Assembly (NCBI RefSeq): GCF_932526225.1 | Contig: NC_064044.1 | Coordinates: forward strand, 3,934,092-3,994,091 | Reading direction: 5' to 3' | Source: Nematostella vectensis | Lineage: Eukaryota; Cnidaria; Anthozoa; Actiniaria; Edwardsiidae | Length of the DNA stretch: 60,000 nt | In this document: positions 40,691-49,533 of the stretch, piece after piece | Layout of the letters: each line of letters starts with the position of its first letter | Numbering within the stretch: position 1 is the first letter of the stretch | The notes under the pieces: model-generated | Databases searched by the model: none | Seen by the model: the letters and a program-made list of their open reading frames with translations, nothing else | Told to the model about the DNA's origin: nothing | Translations under genes and position numbers: made by a program

Positions 40691-41042
40691 ATGCTTGTGG
40701 CAGTGCTCGTTTTTTGCTAAAATTATGCTACTTTTTTTAAACATTCTCTGCACAAACTTCACAACTCACAAGACAAGATTGAAGATGTATTTTATTAACC
40801 CTGGCCTGACGTTCTGGGCCCGGTTGTTCAAAACCTGGGTAACTTTACAGGCCCTTACTCAGGGGGGTGGGGAATGAAGGGAACCCCCCCCCCCTTATTT
40901 GTAGTCAAATCAGACAAACGTCCCGTTGAGAAACTGCAAAGTCATAAAAAAAATCCCTTTTTGTTATTTCGGGTGTGGTCAGATTATCAAACTCACTATC
41001 TCCCCCAGAAAAAATAGGTCCACTTTTTCGGATTTCTCATGT

Positions 41043-41529
41043 CATTACTCATTGGTGACATTACTGGTCTATCCTCTCTGTTCTCGCTTCCTTGTAAACT
41101 TTCTGGATGTAAGTAGTTCACTGCACTTGACTCGTTTGTCATTACTCATTGGTGACATTACTGGTCTATCCTCTCTGTTCTCGCTTCCTTGTAAACTTTC
41201 TGGATGTAAGTAGTTCACTGCACTTGACTCGTTTGTCATTACTCATTGGTGACATTACTGGTCTATCCTCTCTGTTCTCGCTTCCTTGTAAACTTTCTGG
41301 ATGTAAGTAGTTCACTACACTTGACTCGTTTGTCATTATTCTTTGGTGACATTACTGGTCTATCCTCTCTGTTCTCGCTTCCTTGTAAACTTTCTGGATG
41401 TAAGTAGTTCACTACACTTGACTCGTTTGTCATTATTCTTTGGTGACATTACTGGTCTATCCTCTCTGTTCTCGCTCCCTTGTAAACTTTCTGGATGTAA
41501 GTAGTTCACTGCACTTGACTCGTTTGTCG
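41043..41529. repeat. 97-bp tandem repeat, five copies
   Basis: The unit contains CATTACTCATTGGTGACATT, ACTGGTCTATCCTCTCTGTT and GGATGTAAGTAGTTCACTGC. Copies are 95-99% alike, so the expansion is recent. It ends immediately before GTGGCGGCCGCCATATTTTG. Confidence 0.93.
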
Positions 41530-41832
41530 TGGCGGCCGCCATATTTTGAAACGAGCACTGGGAGAAAGTAAGGAGTCTGGGATTGAGACACAGACTTCCG
41601 ATTCCGTTTTATCGAATTCCCGCGGTATCTCAACATAACTAAAAATCAATCGCAAAATAGGAGTGGAACCTCAGATTATGCCAGACCAGGGGCTCATAAG
41701 TAGGGGCAATCATCTGTATTATATAACTGTCACGGCGTTTCCTAAGATCAGGCTATTTTTAGACGCTCGGATTAGCCAATCAGATGACAGGGCGGAAAAA
41801 TTGACTTTGTCTCAAGGAATCTAAAATGGCGG
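41528..41832 (+). promoter_or_regulatory. Possible CpG promoter with YY1-type motifs
   Basis: Two YY1-like motifs occur: GGCGGCCGCCATATTTT at 41532-41548 (an inverted pair) and AAAATGGCGGC at 41823-41833. The latter overlaps the start of a small reading frame, as seen in many animal promoters. The stretch between is more CpG-rich than its surroundings. Inference only. Confidence 0.35.
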
Positions 41833-41954
41833 CTGAGAAGGGGAAAAACGACGCTTGCTTTTCAAAGTATTCCTACGTCGTCATATGCCTTCTTATTTCT
41901 GTTGTTACGAGGACATTTTTTCTTGCTCATGCAAAGCAAAAAATTCGGAAATAA
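41826..41954 (+). CDS. Possible 42-aa single-pass membrane microprotein
   Basis: ATG at 41826 in good context (AAAATGG) opens MAAEKGKNDACFSKYS, then a hydrophobic stretch YVVICLLISVV, then TRTFFLAHAKQKIRK and a stop at 41952-41954. The layout is a short charged N-terminus, one membrane span and a basic tail, as in small mitochondrial or ER membrane proteins. I do not recognise the family. It could also be the first exon of a longer gene or chance. The YY1-type motif across the start is the main context support. Confidence 0.3.
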   Translation: MAAEKGKNDACFSKYSYVVICLLISVVTRTFFLAHAKQKIRK

Positions 41955-43004
41955 GTGATCATTTGTTTCGATCTCGAAATTCTGTCGCTGAGAGGCGATA
42001 TTATCATCCATAAGGTTTTTGATACTGCTAGTTAACTAAAAATAGTGTAAGAAGTAACAATGGACTTTGTACATATACTAGCTGTAACATGCCATTGTAA
42101 CTCATTTATAACATGATGAAGGCAGGTATTGACCTGCCGAAATATCGTTCTAAAAAACATAAGTCTGCGTTGTTGTGTATAACGAGAGAGTCTGGTAACA
42201 ACAAGTGACGTCATCATCCTGACGGATGAAAGTCACATGATAGGTAGCCTACGTGTAGCCGCTGACTCGCGTTACACGATTACTAGATAGTAACTACTAG
42301 TAATCGTAACACTATATGAACGTGTATTAAGTTTAATTTAGCTGTTTTCGGTTGCTCTTATGTTGTACTGTGAGAGAAATCAGTGTCTTTTTTTTAATGA
42401 TAAAATTCCTCCTCCCCCCCTGAGTCCCAGATTTTTGGCTTTTTCGTTATTTATTTGACTTACTTGATCTACTAAAAAGTGCACAAAAACAGTGCTTAGC
42501 CACCCGTCTACCATCCAACATTCCAGCCAAGGACTCGAGAGCGCAAATTTGAGCCTAGTAGCCAAAATAGAAATGTCACAGCTTTGTGTCATAGACGACA
42601 AACATATAGGACATCTGAGCCGAAAAAATTCAAAAACAGATTCAACTTGCTGTGTATCCAGAGCTATATTTCTAGTGTTCTTATAGGGTGGTCTTAAAAA
42701 ATAAAACACCAAATATAAAGCACCATTTTAAGTGTTAAGTTTTCTGAGAAACTTAATTATTAAAGCATAAAATATTTGTTTCTAGTCCGCCTCTACTTAA
42801 GAAAACTTTCTATATCGAATATTAAAAATACCAGACTTCGGACAAGTGCATCCTGGCAACTACAAAAATTAAATGAGTGCCTATGGTGCTAACAGCATGT
42901 ACAGTGTTTCATCTTTTGTAAAATTTGTTGTGATGTCATATGGATCAAGCAAGCTTGACCACTGAATTTGTGCTCATAGTTTGATGTTTGTTATTATCTT
43001 GCAG

Positions 43005-44507
43005 AATAAGATTATGGCATTTCCTTTGTCCAAGGAATCTGATAACTTTGCTTAACTTGGGAGGTTACTGATAGATGGTGGAACAAAGGCATTGCGCTCT
43101 GTACTGGATGGTCTCCATCCACCTGGTGACTTGGCTGTTGCTTTAAACAATAACCAAACATTACTTCACAACCTATGGAAGCGACCAACTCCCCCACCTC
43201 GCAACTGGAGAAGAGTACTGAATGATGATCAGTGGTATCAGCTCTTTTCACGACCACCTTTACTCCCACCCTCCTCAGAACCCTTTGATATCACCCTTCT
43301 TACTATTCTGTTGAGAAATAATTGTCCAACTCTGACTGAACCAGTAACGGGATGGGATGCACTGCCAGCTGACACCGACATCTCCACGGAGGCGAATATA
43401 ACAAGAATCAAGTATTATCGCAACAAGGTGTATGGCCATATCCATGAGGCTGCGTACGATGACGCCACTTTTGAAGAGTTTTGGGACCGTATCGCAGATG
43501 CATTGGTTGCACTTGGTGTCAATCAAGACGAGATTGATGAACTGAAGAGACGGCCTGGGTCAAATGAATGCTTTGAAATACTAGCGCAATGGCATCAGTT
43601 GGAGGAAATCTGTCAACAAGTGAAGGGTGTTGGTGAACAACTCGGTCAACGAGTCCAGGGTGTTGGTCAACGAGTCCAGGGTGTTGATCAACGAGTCCAG
43701 GGTGTTGGTGAACAACACGGTCAACAAGTCCAGGGTGTTGATCAACGAGTCCAGGGTGTTGATCAACGAGTCCAGGGTGTTGGGGAACAACTCGGTCAAC
43801 AAGTCCAGGGTGTTGGTGAACAACTCGGTCAACAAGTCCAGGGTGTTGGTGAACAACTCGGTCAACGAGTCCAGGGTGTTGGTGAACAACTCGGTCAACG
43901 AGTCCAGGGTGTTGGTGAACGAGTCCAGGGTGTTGATCAACGAGTCCAGGGTGTTGATCAACGAGTCCAGGGTGTTGATCAACGAGTCCAGGGTGTTGAT
44001 CAACGAGTCCAGGGTGTTGATCAACGAGTCCAGGGTGTTGGTGAACAACTCGGTCAACGAGTCCAGGGTGTTGATCAACGAGTCCAGGGTGTTGATCAAC
44101 GAGTCCAGGGTGTTGGTCAACGAGTCCAGGGTGTTGATCAACGAGTCCAGGGTGTTGATCAACGAGTCCAGGGTGTTGATCAACGAGTCCAGGGTGTTGG
44201 TGAACAACTCGGTCAACGAGTCCAGGGTGTTGGTGAACAACTCGGTCAACGAGTCCAGGGTGTTGGTGAACAACTCCGTCAACAAGTCCAGGGTGTTGAT
44301 CAACGAGTCCAGGGTGTTGGTGAACAACTCGGTCAACAAGTCCAGGGTGTTGATCAACGAGTCCAGGGTGTTGGTGAACAACTCGGTCAACAAGTCCAGG
44401 GTGTTGATCAACGAGTCCAGGGTGTTGGTGAACAACTCGGTCAACAAGTCCAGGGTGTTAGTCAACAGCTCCACGATCTCAGTCACCAATTGACTGCATT
44501 TTTTTAA
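43005..44507 (+). pseudogene. DZIP3-type HEPN domain plus 7/11-residue coil repeats, in-frame stop near start
   Basis: After a splice acceptor at 43001-43004, ATG at 43014 reads MAFPLSKESDNFA, then TAA at 43053-43055, then in the same frame LGRLLIDGGTKALRSVLDGL and HPPGDLAVAL. This is the start of the HEPN_DZIP3 family, known from DZIP3 and many NLR-like proteins of cnidarians and other invertebrates. The HEPN ribonuclease-type signature RNKVYGH (R-x5-H) is intact at 43419-43439. From 43621 a long coil of VQGVDQR and VQGVGEQLGQR units follows, ending SQQLHDLSHQLTAFF and a stop at 44507. Since the stop splits an otherwise continuous family match, this copy is probably dead, unless the stop is read through or the gene starts later. 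It is the N-terminal half of the NACHT segment that follows. Confidence 0.75.
43621..44480 (+). repeat. 21-bp and 33-bp coding repeats (heptads and hendecads)
   Basis: About 32 units sharing GAGTCCAGGGTGTTG, either 21 bp (VQGVDQR) or 33 bp (VQGVGEQLGQR). Val spacing of 3 then 4 residues is the a/d pattern of a coiled coil, and the 11-residue unit is a hendecad. All unit lengths are multiples of three, so the frame is kept; two other frames are also free of stops. Confidence 0.92.
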
Positions 44508-44939
44508 ACGTTGACTAATCAAATTCTACTTGAAAACTTCAAAAACTCATTATGCAATAGACATTTTGGCCAATCGGTGAACGGATTTGGTCATGAGATT
44601 CTAAACGCGTGCGGAAGGAGTGCGGTTCGCGGGGGCGGCTGGATGAATTTACTTCATGAAACATACATAGTTATCTAGCAAATCATTGCATTAAAGTGCC
44701 GGCCCCTCACTTATCGGCCGCTGAAACACGCTATAGCGTCTCTTATCGGCTCAACTATTTACAGTATTTCAAAATGATGTTCAAAAGTCGAGCCAATAAT
44801 CTAAGTTAATCAGAATGACCCTCTAGAAGTTTTTAATAAAAAAAAGTTGTGCTAACAAGGTGCTAACAAGGAGGACTTCTTTCTGCCGTTAGTACGATAT
44901 TTACCTCTAATGTGAGTTAACTGTACTTTCCGTTTTCAG

Positions 44940-45945
44940 AAGTATCATCCCGCGACCATCCCGTGTCTACTGAAAATCCATTTCCTCCCGAGATTGCAAT
45001 TGTCTTTCTGGTAGTCTGTCGTGATTTGAGAAACTCGGAAGACTGGAGATATGTCCTAAGGCAATCCATCCAAGATGATTACTCGGCGCTGGATAAAGAT
45101 GACATCATCTGCTATCTTTGTGAGCACAAGAATGAGGTTGCCTTTGTGATCGATGGATACGACGAGCTCTCTTCATCCGCGAAAAAAGCATTCGATAAGA
45201 TCTTTAGTAATGAAATACTACAGGAAAGCTTCGTCATCGTCACTACCCGCCCAAACACGATGAAGCCAGAGATGCGAGGATACTTTAGAAAGCTAGAAAT
45301 TAAAGGGTTTGGTGACTCTAAAGTCGAAGAGTTTATTTCGAGTTATTTTGCATCCTCTCCGAAAATATCCGTGCAATTTAGAGAGCGTATGAAACAAGAC
45401 AGCGGAATTAAAGATTTTTTGCACAACCCTCTTTTTCTTGCAATGGCATGTGTGGTATTTGAGGATAGTCAAGATCGAATCACAGAGGCTCTCACTGAGA
45501 CGGAACTCTTCGGTAAAATGGTGTTCTGTCTGACAAAGCGACATTGCAAGAAAAACAACGAAGATGACGTTGAAGTGAATAAAATCAAAGAGAGATTCCA
45601 TGAGACGTATGTTAAGTTAGGAGAGTATGCCTTAAAAAGCTGATGATTTGCGCTATGAGGTTGACAACCTGCCTGACGAACTAGTCTTACTTGAAATAGG
45701 ACTTTTCGTGAAAAGCACTTCTCCTAATCGGATTCATAATCCACCTGTGGTTTCATTTTTCCACGAATCTCTTCCAGGGGTTTTTTGCCGCATCATATTT
45801 TGCGGCATGTCTAAAAAGAGGGAGCGATGAAATTGAACAATTCATCTATTATTCCCTCATCATATTTTCTTTAAAGAGGTTTGATGTCATTGCGTTGCTT
45901 GAGAAAGACTCCATCAATGAGGTCACAATTTATCTTGCACAAACA
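44940..45945 (+). pseudogene. NACHT NTPase fragment of an NLR-like gene, P-loop missing, frameshifted
   Basis: Following an acceptor at 44939, the frame reads VSTENPFPPEIAIVFLVVCR and DLRNSEDW, then the Walker B/sensor block VAFVIDGYDELSSSAKKAF and FVIVTTRPNTM, and the winged-helix entry IKDFLHNPLFLAMACVVF. These are hallmark NACHT motifs. The P-loop (GxxGxGKT) that should precede is not present anywhere in 44508-44939. The frame breaks at 45641, where an extra T follows AAAAGC; the next frame continues DDLRYEVDNLPDE and FFHESLPGVF. It breaks again near 45827 and continues GSDEIEQFIYYSLIIFSLKR until about 45945, where C/A-rich sequence replaces it. This is a decayed gene copy, C-terminally truncated, belonging with the HEPN part upstream. 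Confidence 0.85.
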
Positions 45946-46038
45946 CAACACACCAACCAGCCACACCCTACACCAGACACTACCCCACAACCAATTTCCC
46001 CCCCCTACAAACACCTACATACAGCCCCCTCCCCCACC

Positions 46039-46412
46039 ATACACACATCTCCCTCACCACCACTCTTACCTATACACCGTACCAAATTTTTTTCCCACCA
46101 ACACAGCCATTAGCCATCTCCATACCACACCATATTATTATTTTTTTTTTGCTTTTTCACCTACCCACCACACACTACCACAACCTATTCTATAGTCCCA
46201 CTTTATCTCTTCACCACCCTCCACCACCTACTAGTCGAACCTATCCACCTTTTCACCGTAATTACATTACTACCATCTCCACTCTACATTACCTTACTAG
46301 CCATCCTTCACAATCACCCTCCAACATCACCATACCATATGATCACACCCACCTCACTACCACACCACTTTAGGCCCCTACGTCTTGGTACGAATACCCG
46401 ATCCAAACCGAA
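46039..46412 (+). repeat. About 360-bp direct repeat, left copy
   Basis: This copy runs from TCCCTCACCACCACTCTTAC to GGTACGAATACCCGATCCAA and beyond. It is about 90-95% identical to 48597-48945, 2.5 kb away in the same orientation. Confidence 0.85.
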
Positions 46413-48596
46413 AAGGAATTCTACGAGTCTCCTGTACCACACAGCATAACCACACCGAATAAAAACAGTCCTTCTATTCCATCGACAACAAGCCACCATC
46501 TCCAGATATAGACATACAGGCCTCAACAATGACCGTAGGAAAACTTCCCCGAGACTCCTACGTAACACACGCTACTGCCCTGAATATCCTCACCTGACTC
46601 CTCACCAACACTCTATCCTCTCAGCGTATGTCACCCCGTCATCCTATCTGGCACAGAACACTTCCAAAATATTCCCGTACAATAACATAGCCATTCATTG
46701 TATTCATCCGCCATATTTTGCCAATTTTGTAAACCAAACCGCAACCTAGTTAATAAATACCCGGATGTACAATAACCGGAACCGGAAACAGCGATATCTA
46801 TTTTCATCTAATACTCGTATAACCACGAGCGCAATCCCCTTATAACCCCTCACTTCGCTGCATACGGAATACCTCCAAGACACCAATCTAAGCTCCGCCA
46901 ATACACATCTCGGGTATGTACACCCTCCTTTCCACACATCCTATATACTACCCACCACATCACGACACCCGTATTCTCTCCCCTTCCTGCTACATGCATA
47001 AGTTCCCACACTTATTTATCATTTAGTCCACCACATACAGCCGCTAGCCAGGACCATCACATGCACCATTTTGTCCACTACACACTTCCCCCTCCTATCT
47101 TAGCCTCTATCCACTTTTTTCTCTTTACCTCATTCCCCGGCGCGCTACCTTTTACTTTTCAGACCAAGCCATGCACTCAGCCGGAGCCAGGCGCTACACA
47201 GGTTTGGCCATTGCATGCACCACGCTTCACTACAGGCATTACTAACGAGCGTGTAGGGGCGGGTGATGAGGGCCTTATCATTCGAAACACGCTTCATATA
47301 CGAATCATCTCCCTAGTTTTTTCCCCTTTTTACTCCCACCATCATCGCCGCTTTTCCCCTAGCTTTCCCCTAAGTCTCCCCGCTTTAATCCCAGGTTCGT
47401 ATATGACCAACCAATAGACCTCGCCCCCTGATGAGAAGTCTTGGTTGGCGTTATATGCTTTAGTTCTCCATTTCGCAGAGCTCTCTGAAATGACCTACAC
47501 ACTTTTGTCTTATTGGTTTATTTTGTTATGTCCATTTTGCATATACATGCCGGTTGTTTTTTTCATGCCTTTGCCTTTTCCCCTTATCTCTTACCACCGA
47601 TTATCGCTTCATCTGGGGTAAACTATCCTTCCTGTCTTGTTAACGTTTCAGCCTCATCTCCACTCTCACCGCGCTCCCTTTGTCGCCTCCCGCGCCCCTA
47701 CTTCATCTTCTTCTCGCCGTTTTACTAGCATCATTTTCCATTGTCCGCAATACTTCCTTTCACCGCTACAGTATTTTATATTTTTTCTCTCTCATTCAAT
47801 CTCTATTATTATTTAATTTCGCCTGTCAATCATACCACTTACACACTTCATTAGATACATACCTCCACACATACCTCACCCTCTCCATTACCGCTCACCA
47901 TTTCCTCTCTACAATCTAAACACTTTTCTTTCTCTTACCCTACATATTACTTTCCTACCCTACACACAACACACTTTCTCAAAAACACTACACAGTCTCG
48001 TCACAATATCCCCGCTCATCATTCTGTTCACACTCGTATTATCCCCCTTCATCAGATTTCACTAATGCCGCCATCACCTCTTCACATCCGCTACACAACA
48101 CTCGCCACAAGTTACCGATTTTAACTGTTTCAATCTCCACATAATACCATTTTTACTAACTACCTTCTCCACTCAACCAAAAACAACCCTTTATTCATAA
48201 CTCTCATGTCGTTTTATTATCAATCCCATCTCTTATAACAACCTTAACTCTTCGTCTCATAATCCATAATCTTAACCACCCGAACATAACTTGATAACCC
48301 TATCACCCCTTCCCCTTCCTTCACACTGCAACTTCACAAACATAAACTAAGTTTCACCATTCGCTACACAACCACCTCTCCACCTACTTATCTCAACCTA
48401 TCACCATCTTTATCTTCTATCACCGCCTTCCTATATACTACAATACCACACTCACTCACTCTCTCATAACGATATATTATCACCCACATTTACACCATAA
48501 CCTCACAAATTTTAAATCGACCTCCGCACCACTACCATTTTAACACACACAGACCCATCACGCTAAATTATAAGCCTTATCTACTCCACATCCCCC

Positions 48597-48945
48597 TCAC
48601 CACCACTCTTACCTATACACCGTACCAATTTTTTCCCCACCAACACAGCCATTAGCCATCTCTCTACCACACCATATTATTATTATTTTTTTTTCACCTA
48701 CCCACCACACTACCACAACCTATTCTATAGTCCCACTTTATCTTTTCACCACCCTCCATCACCTACTAGTCTAACCTATCCACCTTTTCACCGTAATTAC
48801 ATTACTACCATCTCCACTCTACATTACCTTATTAGCCATCCTTCACCATCACCCTCCAACATCACCACACCATATGATCACACCCACCTCACTACCACAC
48901 CACTTTAGGCCCCTACGTCTTGGTAAGAATACCCGATCCAAACCA
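48597..48945 (+). repeat. About 350-bp direct repeat, right copy
   Basis: Matches the left copy at 46039-46412 with small indels in T runs (48670-48695). Both end in CCCCTACGTCTTGGTA(A/C)GAATACCCGATCC. Direct repeats of this size flanking about 2.2 kb could be LTR-like or a simple segment duplication; no LTR hallmarks (TG...CA ends, primer site) were recognised. Confidence 0.85.
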
Positions 48946-49145
48946 AAAAGTTTTCGATATGATGCCAAACCTAGGTACTCCCCCCTTCCCCTCGAAACCA
49001 CAATCTCTAACCCCCCCCCCCCACCCCTCCCCCTACCATACACACACACTTTTGGAACCACTTAGCGACGCCCTTGCAGGTGCACACATGTTGTGATTTA
49101 TCATTTAGCTGTCTTAGGGTTAGTAATCCGTGTTTGTTTATATCG

Positions 49146-49533
49146 CAGGCCCGTACCCAAGGGGTGTGCATCGGGTTCGAACGCACCCCCCCCCCCCCCA
49201 CCCCCACAACGGTCGAAGGTCCACTGTCGGTTATTAGTAGACGTGCTATTTGTAGACGAAAAACTATAAAGCTAGATCACTCTGGTATGTCATTAATCCA
49301 GAGTCAGACTTTTTTGTTGTAGCCAAATACGGCCATAAATTCCTGTGGAGATACTGCAAGGGCATAAAAAATCCCTTTTTGTCCTGTCGGGGGTGGTGAG
49401 CTCACCACCACCCCCCCTACCCCCTTACCCCCCCCCCCCCCCCCCCCCCCCAGTGAGAAAAACGAGATTGTTTTCGGTTTTCGCATCCCCCCCCCCCCCC
49501 CCCCCCCAAAGGAAAATCCTGGGTACGGGCCTG
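49146..49533. mobile_element. MITE with CAGGCCCGTACCC ends and poly-C interior
   Basis: CAGGCCCGTACCC at 49146-49158 is mirrored by GGGTACGGGCCTG at 49521-49533. The interior has C homopolymers at 49425-49451 and 49488-49507. End sequence and size resemble hAT-type MITEs; the target duplication is unclear. Confidence 0.75.

Larger units (their letters stand above)
45946..49140. other. Long G-poor, C/A/T-rich stretch of unknown nature
   Basis: For about 3.2 kb the + strand is strikingly poor in G, with many CAC, ACC, CTCC and TACAC words. A more balanced island at about 47060-47430 is the exception. It begins where the NACHT homology is cut off. Open frames are Pro/His/Thr or Ser/Leu low complexity without splice or family support. 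It may be a transposon interior or a decayed satellite; I cannot name it. Confidence 0.6.

Noticed and set aside
43581-44522. Minus-strand 313-codon frame of Leu-Asp-Ser-Leu-Thr-Asn repeats
   Set aside because: It is antisense to the HEPN coil repeat. The + frame continues the HEPN domain with correct heptad spacing, the minus frame has no domain on either side.
45881-48100. Pro/His/Thr-rich frames suggesting mucin-like proteins
   Set aside because: They arise from the G-poor composition; no signal peptide with a supported start, no splice structure, and frames break at random.
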